Assembly: GCA_018369555.1 (NCBI GenBank)
Contig: JAGZCC010000004.1
Span: 1 to 62,846 of the forward strand
Reading direction: 5' to 3'
DNA length: 62,846 bases
Source of the DNA: Thomasclavelia spiroformis
GTDB taxonomy: Bacteria; Bacillota_I; Bacilli_A; Erysipelotrichales; Coprobacillaceae
The notes below the pieces were generated by a model. That model did not search any database and was not told the origin of the DNA. It was given only the letters and a program-made list of their open reading frames with translations. A program made the translations under genes and the position numbers. Of the stretch, positions 18,630-28,059 are shown in pieces (position 1 is the stretch's first letter; every line of letters starts with the position of its first letter).

Positions 18630-19883
18630 TTATTTTCCTTTTTCTAATTTACACATATAAAAACCATCACTATCATAAACAAACGGTAAAACTTTTCTTT
18701 CCTCAACTATTTTCATATCAGGATATTTTTCAATAAATTTTTTTATCATCTGTTCATTTTCTTTTTTATTTATAGTACAAGTACTATATACCATTCTACC
18801 ATTATTTTTCAATAAATAGTAGGCATTGTCTAATAATTTTGCCTGTAATGGAATAATTATATCCATTACACTAGACTCATGATATTTAATTTCCGGTTTT
18901 CTTTTCATTACTCCTAAACCACTACAAGGAGCATCTAATAAAATTTTATCAAACGTTCCCTCTAAATATTTTTCTTTTAAAGTAGTTGCATCTATTGCAT
19001 TCAACTCAACGTTACTAATATTCAAACGCTTTAAATTTTCTTTAACTAATCTAATTTTATGTTCAAACAAATCACAAGCAACGATCTTTCCTTTATTATG
19101 CATCAATGCAGCCAAATGAGTTGTCTTACTTCCTGGCGCACAACACATATCCAAAACTAAATCATCTTCACTAGGCGATAATAACGGTGCAACTAATTGA
19201 CTTGACTCATCTTGAATCGTAACTAATCCTTCTTTATAATAAGTACTTTCAGCAATATTTCCCGCATTATATAAAAGCGCATCAGGTGCTAAATTTCCAT
19301 TTTTAAAACATCCCTCTTTTAATAAAACTTCTTTATTTGTCTTTAATGTATTTACACGTGCAGTTCTAACCGGTGGTGTATTATCATGAATGCAAATTTT
19401 TTTTGCTGTTTCATAGTCATATTGTTTAGTAAACATTTTTACTAACCATAAGGGATGACTTGTTTCAATAGATAACTTTTCTAATTCATCTTTAGCTTCA
19501 ATTTTTCTTTTCCCATTACGAAGATAATTACGTAAAATTGCATTTACAAACTTTCCAGCATAAAAATTTTTCTTTTTAGCTAATTTCACTGCCTCATCAA
19601 TAACTGCATATTCAGGTACTTTATCTAAAAATATCAATTGATATAAAGACATCAATAAAATCATTTTCTCTTTATTTTTTACTTTCTTATCTTTTATATA
19701 TGGTGCTAATTGATATTCAAGATATATCATATTTTGAACTGTACCGTATACGATTCGTGTAACTAAATCCTTATCATTTCTAGATAATGTACTATTTTTT
19801 AAATACTCATTTAAAGTTATATTTAAATAACTATGTTCATTATGATACTTCAATAATATTTCTAATGCAACTTCTCTTGCCAT
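18630..19883 (-). CDS. rsmB: 16S rRNA m5C967 methyltransferase
   Basis: 417 residues from ATG 19881-19883 with GAAAGGA upstream; the longer reading begins 15 codons earlier inside priA and starts with an unlikely stretch. NusB-like RNA-binding domain at ~1-130, then the SAM-binding motif DMCCAPGSKTTHLA, and the two cysteine motifs LDAPCSGLGV (catalytic) and YSTCTI. In many Firmicutes def and fmt lie between priA and this gene; here they are absent. Confidence 0.94.
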   Translation of the reverse strand: MAREVALEILLKYHNEHSYLNITLNEYLKNSTLSRNDKDLVTRIVYGTVQNMIYLEYQLAPYIKDKKVKNKEKMILLMSLYQLIFLDKVPEYAVIDEAVKLAKKKNFYAGKFVNAILRNYLRNGKRKIEAKDELEKLSIETSHPLWLVKMFTKQYDYETAKKICIHDNTPPVRTARVNTLKTNKEVLLKEGCFKNGNLAPDALLYNAGNIAESTYYKEGLVTIQDESSQLVAPLLSPSEDDLVLDMCCAPGSKTTHLAALMHNKGKIVACDLFEHKIRLVKENLKRLNISNVELNAIDATTLKEKYLEGTFDKILLDAPCSGLGVMKRKPEIKYHESSVMDIIIPLQAKLLDNAYYLLKNNGRMVYSTCTINKKENEQMIKKFIEKYPDMKIVEERKVLPFVYDSDGFYMCKLEKGK

Positions 19884-19899
19884 AATTTTTCCTTTCTCT

Positions 19900-22089
19900 T
19901 TATATTTGACTATATGGATTAAAATCACATACTACATTTACTTTATGTCCATTTCGATTATAAAAATCATTTAATTTAAATAATACAGGATACAAGGCTT
20001 TGCTATTAGTGAATTTGATCATAATACGTTTACGATATATATCATGCATACGATAAATCAAACTATTAGCTGGACCTAATATTAATACATCTTTTAATTG
20101 CTTTTGAAAATATGCTTTAATTTGCATAGTACACTTCGATACCATCTCTTCATCTTTACCTTGTATCAAAATACTTACCAAATGTACATAAGGAGGATAT
20201 TTTGCTAATTTTCTAAATTCCATTTCTTCATTAAAAAACCTAAAATAATCATGATCTTTTACACATTGCAACACAAAATGATCAGGATTATAAGTTTGAA
20301 TCATTACCGTTCCTTCTTTTTTACCACGTCCACTCCGTCCAGAAACTTGTTCTAATAATTGAAATGTTCTTTCATTAGCCCTAAAATCAGGAATATTTAA
20401 ACTAATATCAGCATTTAAAACACCAACAAAAGTTACATTTTCAAAATCTAATCCTTTTGCAATCATTTGCGTACCTAATAAAATATTAGCTTCCTTCTTT
20501 TCAAAGCTTTCTAATAATTTTTGATGACCATCTTTTCGTTTAGTAGTATCCACATCATATCTAATTACTTTAGCATCATGAAAAATATGATTAATTTGCT
20601 CCTCTATTTTTTGAGTACCACTACCAACTAATTTTAAATTATGTCCATTACAATTAGGGCAACTTATAAACATATCTCTTTGATATTCACAATAATGACA
20701 ACGTAACTTATTATCATGCTTATGATAAGTTAAAGTAACATCACAGTGAGGACACTTTATCACTTCACCACAATCAAGACAACGTACATACGTTGCATAA
20801 CCCCGCTTATTTAAAAGTAAAATAATCTGTTCTCCTTTATCAATACAATTTTGTATTTTTGTTTTCATCGCTGTAGAAAATAACGAATAATTTTTATGTC
20901 TAATTTCATCAGCCATATCTATTAATTCGATTTTTGGTAAAGGAAACTTATTAATTCTCTTATTTAATTCATATAAATCATATACTCCTTTTAAAGCTCG
21001 ACCATATGATTCCAATGAAGGTGTTGCACTGCCTAATACAACTGGGCAATTATGGTATTGTCCACGTATTCGAGCAATCTGAATTGTTTGATAACGTGGT
21101 TTAGTTTCTTGTTTATAACTAGAATCGTGTTCTTCATCTAAAATAATCAAACCTATTTTTTCTAATGGCGCAAAAATAGCACTACGCGCCCCAACTACAA
21201 TTTTAACATCTTTGTTTAAAATTCGACGATATTCATCATACCGTTCACCAGGCGAAAGCTTAGAATGAAGAATTGCTACTTGATTTTTAAAACGGTGTTT
21301 AAAAACATTAACCATCATCGGTGTTAAAGAAATCTCCGGAACAAGTATTAAGACAGTTTTTCCTAGATTAATTACATGTTTGGATAAGTGTAAATACACT
21401 TCTGTTTTACCTGAACCAGTTACACCATGAATCAACGCTGTATGAAAGGTATCAATCTTTGTCCTAATTCCATTAACAACTTTTTGTTGATCAACTGTCA
21501 AAGTAAATTCCTTTTCATCTTTGCAATTATCCAAAAAGGGATCTCGATAAATTTCTTTTTCAATAATTTTAACTGCATTTTGTTTAATTAAATTATTAAG
21601 TAATCCTCGAGTATATGGAAAATCTTTTAAACATATTTCATCATTATTTTTTAAATACTCCAATGCTTCTTTTTGTTTTGGAGTTTTTACTTGATTACCT
21701 AAAACCTTAATTACTTTTTGATATTTAATGCCTATACTTTTATTACTACTAGGTTTTAATTGAGGTGGTAACATTGCTTGAAAACAACTAATCCGTGGCG
21801 ATAATGTTAATTTAGACAACGTTAACGATAATTCTTGTAACTCATGATTTAAAAGCGGTTGATCATCAACTATTTCACTAATATAACGATATTTAAAACC
21901 AGCTTCGTTTTCTAACTCATCTTTTGATAACTTACTATACCGACAATCAATTACATATCCTATGATTTTTTGATGTCCAAAAGCAATTTTTACTCTTACC
22001 CCTTTTAAAACCTCTTCATTAGATAAATAATCAAAAGCTGTATCTAAAGCATGAGTTGGATGTTCAACTAATACCTGTACAATATACAC
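19900..22089 (-). CDS. priA: Primosomal replication-restart helicase
   Basis: 729 residues from GTG 22087-22089, nine bases after GGAG. An ATG at 22096-22098 directly abuts that GGAG and is less likely. Walker A GVTGSGKTEVYL, DEEH box in ILDEEHDSSYKQ, the zinc cluster CLDCGEVIKCPHCD...CHYCEYQ...CPNC, then helicase motifs GTQMIAKGLDFENV and QVSGRSGRG. It reloads the replisome at stalled forks. First gene of the conserved run down to thiN. The usual upstream partners coaBC and rpoZ are replaced by a DUF218 gene and a membrane-protein gene. Confidence 0.95.
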   Translation of the reverse strand: MYIVQVLVEHPTHALDTAFDYLSNEEVLKGVRVKIAFGHQKIIGYVIDCRYSKLSKDELENEAGFKYRYISEIVDDQPLLNHELQELSLTLSKLTLSPRISCFQAMLPPQLKPSSNKSIGIKYQKVIKVLGNQVKTPKQKEALEYLKNNDEICLKDFPYTRGLLNNLIKQNAVKIIEKEIYRDPFLDNCKDEKEFTLTVDQQKVVNGIRTKIDTFHTALIHGVTGSGKTEVYLHLSKHVINLGKTVLILVPEISLTPMMVNVFKHRFKNQVAILHSKLSPGERYDEYRRILNKDVKIVVGARSAIFAPLEKIGLIILDEEHDSSYKQETKPRYQTIQIARIRGQYHNCPVVLGSATPSLESYGRALKGVYDLYELNKRINKFPLPKIELIDMADEIRHKNYSLFSTAMKTKIQNCIDKGEQIILLLNKRGYATYVRCLDCGEVIKCPHCDVTLTYHKHDNKLRCHYCEYQRDMFISCPNCNGHNLKLVGSGTQKIEEQINHIFHDAKVIRYDVDTTKRKDGHQKLLESFEKKEANILLGTQMIAKGLDFENVTFVGVLNADISLNIPDFRANERTFQLLEQVSGRSGRGKKEGTVMIQTYNPDHFVLQCVKDHDYFRFFNEEMEFRKLAKYPPYVHLVSILIQGKDEEMVSKCTMQIKAYFQKQLKDVLILGPANSLIYRMHDIYRKRIMIKFTNSKALYPVLFKLNDFYNRNGHKVNVVCDFNPYSQI

Positions 22090-22157
22090 TACAATCATCT
22101 CCGTTTTTCCTATTTTATCATGAAGCAAAATAGACTTCATTATCTAAATTTGTACTA

Positions 22158-22730
22158 TCAATAATATCCTTTAAATAAATTAATATACATCATCAAATTA
22201 GTTTTAAGATACAAATATAATATTTTTAACTTATTAAATTCACTTGGATTATTAGCAACTACCATTGCATAATTCAATTTATTTTTTCTTGCATAATGAT
22301 CAGCTTTACGCAAATGCCATCCATTTGTAACAACTAAACAACTATTAAAATTATGTTCATTCATTATTTTAGTACAATACAATAAATTATGATAAGTACT
22401 TACCGCACTATTTTCTTTAATAATTATTCTTCTATTTAAACCTAATGATATCGCATATTCTTCCATAATCGTCGCTTCTTCATAATTATTATGAACTTTA
22501 CCACCAGAAAAAATAATATAATCAATTTTATTATGTCGATATAATTCCACTGCTTTTTCAACTCGTGATTTCATAATTAATGAAGGAATACCATCGCTAT
22601 TTGCAGGAAAACCACAGACTATTGCACAGTCATATTTACTTTGCTTTTGTTTCTTTTGTGGTTTCTTAAAAATCGTTACAAAAACAAAAAGATTAACTAA
22701 GACAAAGCACAAGGCTACATATTTAAACAT
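22158..22730 (-). CDS. YdcF-like DUF218 membrane-anchored protein
   Basis: 190 residues from ATG 22728-22730, after AGAAGGTGATAAA. One N-terminal membrane helix (FKYVALCFVLVNLFVFVTIF), then the DUF218 fold: IVCGFPANSDGIPS, RVEKAVELY, YIIFSGGKV, E-A-x-x-M motif (EEATIMEEYA) and VVTNGWHLRKADHYA. SanA/ElyC/YdcF relatives affect envelope or wall precursors, but the biochemical role is unsettled. Placement between gmk and priA is unusual. Directly upstream is a GC-rich hairpin. Confidence 0.85.
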   Translation of the reverse strand: MFKYVALCFVLVNLFVFVTIFKKPQKKQKQSKYDCAIVCGFPANSDGIPSLIMKSRVEKAVELYRHNKIDYIIFSGGKVHNNYEEATIMEEYAISLGLNRRIIIKENSAVSTYHNLLYCTKIMNEHNFNSCLVVTNGWHLRKADHYARKNKLNYAMVVANNPSEFNKLKILYLYLKTNLMMYINLFKGYY

Positions 22731-22769
22731 TTTATCACCTTCTTTCAATATTTCCTTGGAAATACGACA

Positions 22770-22789
22770 AGAGGGGAAGTCTCCCCTCT
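22770..22789. terminator. GC-rich palindromic hairpin between the membrane-protein gene and the ydcF-like gene
   Basis: AGAGGGGA at 22770-22777 pairs with TCCCCTCT at 22782-22789 around AGTC. Only a weak T-run (TTGTCGTATTT) follows on the minus strand, so it may attenuate or protect the message rather than fully stop transcription. Confidence 0.5.
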
Positions 22790-22792
22790 AAA

Positions 22793-23203
22793 CTACTTTT
22801 TTTTCATATCTATAAAATAACAAATTCCAAATAAAACCAACCAAATAATAAAAACAATAACTAAATTAACACTAACATTATTATTCAAATAAAAATATAC
22901 TTTTAAATTATCATATAGATCCATCAACAACACTAATGAAATAATAAAAATAAACATAAATGATAATTTATATCTACCATTATCCTTTTTCATCTTTTTA
23001 ACTAATTTACTTTCAAAAATTTTATACATATCAAATATTACATATAAAACCAAAACAAATGACATAAAAACCAAATCCGTTGGACAAAAAATCAAATCAA
23101 TACCTAAATTTCCTTCAAGTACTTGTGAAAGATACAAAATAAAAACAATACCCGGATAAAAAATATATGTAAATAATTTTAAATAATCTTTTAATTTTTC
23201 CAT
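22793..23203 (-). CDS. Four-helix membrane protein, unknown
   Basis: 136 residues with TAGGAGG ahead of the ATG. Hydrophobic segments at about 10-28, 43-60, 78-98 and 112-131, with a lysine-rich cytosolic loop (FESKLVKKMKKDNGRYK). No family signature is visible. It lies between gmk and the ydcF-like gene and is framed by a hairpin on each side, so it may be partly insulated from both. Confidence 0.65.
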   Translation of the reverse strand: MEKLKDYLKLFTYIFYPGIVFILYLSQVLEGNLGIDLIFCPTDLVFMSFVLVLYVIFDMYKIFESKLVKKMKKDNGRYKLSFMFIFIISLVLLMDLYDNLKVYFYLNNNVSVNLVIVFIIWLVLFGICYFIDMKKK

Positions 23204-23215
23204 TTTACCTCCTAT

Positions 23216-23242
23216 TAAAAATCAGGGATATTTACCCCTGAT
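23216..23242 (-). terminator. Terminator at the end of gmk
   Basis: ATCAGGG and CCCTGAT pair around an eight-base loop; on the minus strand TTTTTAAT follows. It overlaps the last gmk codons and precedes the downstream gene's ribosome site by only a few bases, so it may act as an attenuator. Confidence 0.65.
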
Positions 23243-23804
23243 TAGTGCGATGATCTCTAATAATATCAGCAATTTTATCTTTAGCTGCAATTAAATCATC
23301 ATTTTCAACAACATATTTATACTCATCCTTAGTTGCTATTTCTTTTCTCGCCTTAGCTAAACGTTGTTGAACAATCTCCTCATCCTCTGTACGTCGTCCA
23401 CGTATTCTTCTTTCTAATTCTTCTAAACTAGGTGGTACAATAAAAATAGTTGTTGCATCAGGACATTTTTTCATAACCTGAAGTGCACCCTGAACTTCTA
23501 TTTCTAATACCACATTTTTTCCTTCATTTAGTAATTGATCAACATAATCTTTAGGGGTTCCATAGTAATTACCAACAAACTGAGCCCACTCCAAAAGTTT
23601 TCCTTCATCAATTTTATTTTTAAATTCTTCCTCTTCTACAAAAAAATAATCAATCCCATCTCTTTCATTTGGTCGTGGCTTTCTAGTTGTCATTGAAATT
23701 GAATAAGCTAAATTTAAACTATCGTCTTTAAATAATTCTTCTCTTACTGTTCCTTTACCAACACCACTAGGCCCACTAAGTATTATCAACATTCCTTTTT
23801 GCAC
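23232..23804 (-). CDS. gmk: Guanylate kinase
   Basis: 190 residues, probably from GTG 23802-23804, eight bases after AAGGGG; an ATG five codons in follows AAAAAGGA too closely. P-loop ILSGPSGVGKGT, SMTTRKPRPNERDGIDYFFV GMP-binding region, and the LID segment RRIRGRRTEDEE. Phosphorylates GMP to GDP. The divergent neighbour rqcH (yloA) and downstream priA match the Bacillus ylo region. Confidence 0.95.
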   Translation of the reverse strand: MQKGMLIILSGPSGVGKGTVREELFKDDSLNLAYSISMTTRKPRPNERDGIDYFFVEEEEFKNKIDEGKLLEWAQFVGNYYGTPKDYVDQLLNEGKNVVLEIEVQGALQVMKKCPDATTIFIVPPSLEELERRIRGRRTEDEEIVQQRLAKARKEIATKDEYKYVVENDDLIAAKDKIADIIRDHRTNQG

Positions 23805-23925
23805 ATTCTACACCCCTTTTTTTGATAAGTTCATCATACAAAATACTATCTATAATGTCAATTGTTTTCAAACTATATAATATCAATTATTTAGAATATA
23901 TGTTATACTTACATCGGTGATAAAA

Positions 23926-25569
23926 ATGGCTTATGATGGAATAATGATGCATCAAGTAATCGATGCTTTAAATAAAACAATAACTGGTGGTAGAATCAAC
24001 AAAATCTACCAAATTTCAAAATATGAATTATTAATACAGATAAGAAATAATCGTACTAACTATAAACTGTTACTTTCTTGTCATCCAATGTATGCAAGAA
24101 TCCAACTAACAAATTTAAACTATCCTACACCTGAAAGTCCAAATCCTTTAACTATGTTATTTCGTAAACATTTAGAAGGTGGATATATTAAGGTAATTGA
24201 ACAAATTGAACTAGATCGAATTTGTCATATTCTTTTTGGGTGTCACAATGAATTTGGTGATTATATCGAATATCATTGTTTCATCGAAATAATGGGTAAA
24301 CATTCAAATATTATTCTTTGTAATCAAGATAAAAAAATTATTGATTGTTTAAAACGAATTACTCCAAATATCAATAGCGAAAGATTTATTCAACCAGGAG
24401 CAATTTATCGCTTGCCTCCAATGGATAAAACAAAACTAAATCCTTTTACTAGTGACTTTGTTGAAAACAATAATTTAACTAAAATATATCAGGGTATATC
24501 TCCGATTCTTTCAAAAGAAATTCTTTTTAGACACGATAACGATATATCATTTAAAGATATTATGACTGAAATAAAAAATAGTTCGACATTATATTTATGT
24601 AAAACCGAAAACAAAGAATATTTTCATTTAATCCCTTTAACTCACTTAAATGCTCAAGTATCAAACTATTCACTATTTGACGGTTTAGATCAGCATTTTA
24701 ACCTCATTGATCAAAAAGAAAGAATAAAACAACAAACTTCAAACTTATTAAAATTCATTTCCAACGAACATCAAAAAAACGTTTCTAAATTAATTAAACT
24801 CCAAGCAACATTAGAAGATTCAAAAAACAGTGATGAATATCGTATTATTGGTGATTTACTATACTCAAATTTATCACTAATAAAAAAAGGAATGAAACAT
24901 GTAGAACTAGATAATTATTATGATAATACTAAAATAATGATTGATTTAGATGAAAAATTAAGTCCAAAAGAAAATGCTCAAAAGTATTATAATAAATATC
25001 AAAAAGCAAAGAATTCTATAAATATATTAAATGAACAAATTGCACTAACTAAAAATGAAATCGACTATTTTGATAGTTTACTAACTTTAATGGATAATGC
25101 TTCATACTATGATGCATTAGAAATAAAAGAAGAATTAGAAAATTTAGGTTATTTAAAAAAGAAAAAGAAAGTTAATACAATTCGTAAAAATAAAAAACCG
25201 TCATTTGAAACATATTATACAAAAGATAATATTGAAATATCAGTCGGCAAAAACAACCTTCAAAACGATTATTTAACTTTCAAACACGCTCATCGCTATG
25301 ATACATGGTTTCATGTAAAAGACATGCCTGGTAGTCATGTTGTTGTAAAAGGGGATCAATTAGATGAATACACTATTCGACTAGCCAGCAATATTGCCGC
25401 CTGTTATTCTAAAGGAAAAAATAGTAGCAGTGTACCTGTAAATTACACATTGATCAAAACCCTAAAAAAACCTCATGGTGCAAAACCTGGTCAAGTAATT
25501 TTAGACTCATATAAAACCATTTATATTGACCCTGATATTAATTGTTTAAATGAATTAAAGAAAAAATAG
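23926..25569 (+). CDS. rqcH: Ribosome quality control protein RqcH (NFACT/FbpA family)
   Basis: 547 residues from ATG 23926, after CGGTGATAAAA; the ORF begins at a GTG three codons earlier. NFACT-N domain (MAYDGIMMHQVIDALN..., GRINKIYQ), then helical coiled-coil segments (~270-400) and the NFACT-R domain DTWFHVKDMPGSHVVV. The Asp-Arg pair in IELDRICHI falls at 97-98 by my count, the residues needed for alanine-tailing in Bacillus RqcH. It binds obstructed 50S subunits and adds C-terminal alanines. Older annotations call it a fibronectin-binding protein. A TATACT box lies just upstream; the gene diverges from gmk. Confidence 0.95.
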   Translation: MAYDGIMMHQVIDALNKTITGGRINKIYQISKYELLIQIRNNRTNYKLLLSCHPMYARIQLTNLNYPTPESPNPLTMLFRKHLEGGYIKVIEQIELDRICHILFGCHNEFGDYIEYHCFIEIMGKHSNIILCNQDKKIIDCLKRITPNINSERFIQPGAIYRLPPMDKTKLNPFTSDFVENNNLTKIYQGISPILSKEILFRHDNDISFKDIMTEIKNSSTLYLCKTENKEYFHLIPLTHLNAQVSNYSLFDGLDQHFNLIDQKERIKQQTSNLLKFISNEHQKNVSKLIKLQATLEDSKNSDEYRIIGDLLYSNLSLIKKGMKHVELDNYYDNTKIMIDLDEKLSPKENAQKYYNKYQKAKNSINILNEQIALTKNEIDYFDSLLTLMDNASYYDALEIKEELENLGYLKKKKKVNTIRKNKKPSFETYYTKDNIEISVGKNNLQNDYLTFKHAHRYDTWFHVKDMPGSHVVVKGDQLDEYTIRLASNIAACYSKGKNSSSVPVNYTLIKTLKKPHGAKPGQVILDSYKTIYIDPDINCLNELKKK

Positions 25570-25589
25570 ATGCTTAAGCATCTATTTTT
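25562..25589. terminator. Bidirectional terminator after rqcH
   Basis: A perfect palindrome, AAAAATAGATGC followed by its complement (centre 25575/25576), flanked by A- and T-runs, placed between rqcH and the converging cysteine-rich gene. Confidence 0.85.
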
Positions 25590-25946
25590 CTAACGAGTAC
25601 ATTCACTACTATTTTGCCAATTTGGCATTCCCTCAAAACTATTACTGTATTCTCCCATTGAATTATTACTATAGCTTCCATTTGCCATTGAATTATTTCC
25701 ACTTACAAATGGATTGCCATTACTTTGAGTCATGCAAGTGCGTTCATAGCGAGGATAATAAGTTGGATAATAAACTATATTTCTAATGTGTCTACATTCA
25801 ATTGGACAAATGATTGGTTGTTCTACATATTGATTAGAACAAGTAGTACATACTTTTCTAGGAGCGACAATTGGCATTGCACGACAGTTATTATTCCATC
25901 TTCCAAAACCATTTCCACAGCATCCACATCCACAATTATTAAACAT
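25590..25946 (-). CDS. Cysteine-rich protein resembling spore coat protein CotD
   Basis: 118 residues from ATG 25944-25946 after GAGGAGG; a GTG three codons upstream abuts that site. N-terminus MFNNCGCGCCGNGFGRWNNN is Cys/Gly/Asn-rich. It is followed by MPIVAPRKVCTTC and IICPIECRHIRN, then a tyrosine-rich YYPTYYPRYERTC, and a low-complexity Asn/Ser tail. The 'P-V-x-P-x-K-C ... V-P-x-I-x-P-x-x' arrangement is like CotD-type inner coat proteins, suggesting a spore role. No sigma-E/K promoter could be confirmed. Nothing else in the window is clearly sporulation-specific. Confidence 0.6.
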   Translation of the reverse strand: MFNNCGCGCCGNGFGRWNNNCRAMPIVAPRKVCTTCSNQYVEQPIICPIECRHIRNIVYYPTYYPRYERTCMTQSNGNPFVSGNNSMANGSYSNNSMGEYSNSFEGMPNWQNSSECTR

Positions 25947-26023
25947 TCTTTTCACCTCCTCTAATATACTATATGTTCTATAAAAATAAAAGCTAAGACA
26001 AATTACATGGAAAGGATAAAAAA

Positions 26024-26779
26024 ATGAAATTAATTAAATGGAATACTACAACTAACATCGAAGCATATACTGTAACCAAAGAATTTGGTGATATGTCTTT
26101 TAATAATCCTGATCAGGAGTTAATTTTGAATAATCGAAAAACACTTGCTGAATATTTACATACAGATTTTGATCATATGGTTGCACCACATCAAGTTCAT
26201 TCTACAAATTTCAAAGAAGTTTCAATTGCTGATGGGGGTAAAGGTATTTATAATCAAGAAAGTGCCTTTGATAATACAGATGCTTTATATACAAAAGATG
26301 CTGATTTATTTCTTTTGTCATTTCATGCTGATTGTACACCCGTTTTATTATATAGTCCCGAAACAAATATTATTGCAGCAATTCATTCTGGATGGTCAGG
26401 AACAACTAAACAAATAGTTTCTAAGGTTACCCAACACTTAATTGACAATGAACATTGTAATCCAAAAACAATGCTTGCATACATCGGTCCATCCATTTGC
26501 AAAAATTGTCTTGAGGTAATGGATAATGTTATTGATTTAGTAAAAAAAATGGATTTTGACACTTCCCCGTATTATCACAAAACAGATGATAGTCACTATC
26601 TTATGGACAATCAAGGACTTAATAAACAAATGCTTTTAAATTTAGGACTTTTAGATAAAAATATAACAATTTCTAATTATTGCACAGTTGAAAATAGTGA
26701 CTTATTTTATAGCTATCGAAAATATAAAGATAGCGGTAGAAATATTACCATCATTAGAAGAAATTCAACTTCTAAATAA
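26024..26779 (+). CDS. pgeF: Multicopper-type purine nucleoside phosphorylase / polyphenol oxidase (YfiH)
   Basis: 251 residues with GGAAAGGATAAAAAA ahead of the ATG. DUF152/Cu-oxidase_4 signatures: HQVHS near the N-terminus, FHADCTPVLLY with the Cys/His pair, IHSGWSG, and the closing ENSDLFYSYRKYKDSGRN. Family members act on adenosine/inosine phosphorolysis and on MurNAc-L-Ser editing in E. coli. A single gene, ended by the hairpin at 26806. Confidence 0.9.
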   Translation: MKLIKWNTTTNIEAYTVTKEFGDMSFNNPDQELILNNRKTLAEYLHTDFDHMVAPHQVHSTNFKEVSIADGGKGIYNQESAFDNTDALYTKDADLFLLSFHADCTPVLLYSPETNIIAAIHSGWSGTTKQIVSKVTQHLIDNEHCNPKTMLAYIGPSICKNCLEVMDNVIDLVKKMDFDTSPYYHKTDDSHYLMDNQGLNKQMLLNLGLLDKNITISNYCTVENSDLFYSYRKYKDSGRNITIIRRNSTSK

Positions 26780-26805
26780 TGATTATTTACAAAAAGAGAC
26801 TACTT

Positions 26806-26841
26806 ACGAATGAATAATTAAAAATTATTCATTCGCTTTTT
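26806..26841 (+). terminator. Terminator of pgeF
   Basis: CGAATGAATAATT pairs with AATTATTCATTCG, then CTTTTTAT. Confidence 0.85.
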
Positions 26842-26878
26842 ATATCTCACCCCCCCTCTTGGACCCAGTTTTATTTTT

Positions 26879-27065
26879 TTACCTTACTAGTTCTTTTATA
26901 TCATCGATGGAATAATTACTAGATTCTTTAAATATCTTACTTTCATCATTACTATTTAATGAAAATTCTTTGATCAAGCAATAAATCGAACTTAATGAAA
27001 TCCCAAGGTTCAGTCATAGTAAGTTTAGGACGATTCTTTCTATAATTAACAACTTCAGTCATTTT
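26879..27065 (-). pseudogene. Frameshifted remnant, possibly an HTH/excisionase-like gene
   Basis: Two frames carry coding-like text. One reads MTEVVNYRKNRPKLTMTEP. After a shift near 27007 the other reads LGISLSSIYCLIKE and on to ESSNYSIDDIKELVR, ending at TAA 26879-26881. 'LGIS..SIY.LIKE' looks like the helix-turn-helix of small DNA-binding proteins such as excisionases. The identification is weak, but reading the pieces together makes more sense than the 72-codon ORF alone, whose N-terminal half looks random. Confidence 0.3.
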
Positions 27066-27229
27066 CAATACCAGTTTGAACGATCTGACTTCCCTATAAA
27101 ATTGAATATAAATTTTTATTGCTATACAAGAAACAATAATATCAAATAGATAATTGATATAAATGTACAATGTAATGATATAGATTCAGTAAAATCTATT
27201 TGGACGGCTTGGGAAAGAAAGAAAAAATT

Positions 27230-27889
27230 ATGATTATGCACAATTTTGAATATGTTCCAAAAGAAGAATGGAAATCGATTAGAGATGAACTCTTAAAAAT
27301 TATCCATAGGTTACAAAATAAAGTTGGTAATTATTTTACTTTTCAATATCATTTCGTAGGTAGTTGCAAACGAAAAATGATAATCCGTGATCGAAATTCT
27401 AACGTAGGTTTTGACTTTGATGTGAATATTGAAGTAAATGATCCTAACGAAGACTATTCTCCCAAAGAAATACGAAACATTCTTCGCAAAAATCTAGATG
27501 ATGTTATCAATCCCCATGGTTATCTAATTTATGGATACAATTATACCGAAGAATCTACTCGTGTGCTTACCATCAAAGTAAAAGATAGAGTTAACTCTTG
27601 TATCTTATATAGTTGTGATTTTTGCATTATATATAACTGCAGTGATGGGCGGCAACAATATATTCGTTATAACAAAAAACAGTGTAGTTATTCATGGGAA
27701 TATCAGCCTAAAGGATATTATGATCTTGCTACTAAAATTGAATGAATTAAAAAGCATAAATTGTGGCAACAAGTTAGAGATAATTACATAGATAAAAAGA
27801 ATGCAAATACTGATGCTAATAAAAAATCTAGATCTATTTTCTCTGAATCAATTCATCAAGTATGTCAGCAAAATGGATATTATCAATAA
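27230..27889 (+). pseudogene. Nucleotidyltransferase-fold protein split by an in-frame TGA
   Basis: From the likely ATG (27230 or 27236; weak site GGGAAAGAAAG) the frame runs to TGA 27743-27745 after ...YYDLATKIE. It then continues without a gap for 47 codons (IKKHKLWQQVRDNY...ESIHQVCQQNGYYQ) to TAA 27887-27889. The sequence before and after the stop has the same character, and a TGG-to-TGA change would explain it. The VGSCKRKM...FDFDVNIEV segment resembles the GS...DxD core of nucleotidyltransferases, as seen in uncharacterised Firmicute proteins. A shortened 170-residue product with the core intact is possible. It sits among broken genes and ends at a strong hairpin. Confidence 0.5.
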
Positions 27890-27961
27890 TTAAGGTGAAA
27901 GATAAATTTTTATATATTATAAAAAATTCAACCGAATTGCAGAACATAACCTTATAATATT

Positions 27962-28014
27962 ACAAAAGCACAAGGAAACTCTTCGTAAAGAAGTTATCTC
28001 ACTTGTGCTTTTTG
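27962..28014 (+). terminator. Long two-stem terminator
   Basis: AAAAGCACAAG pairs with CTTGTGCTTTT and encloses a smaller hairpin (AACTCTTC / GAAGTT). T-runs follow on the plus strand. It separates the broken nucleotidyltransferase gene from nnr. Confidence 0.8.
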
Positions 28015-28059
28015 TTTTACGCAACTATAAAATAATTATTTGCTCATTACAACCTCTTT

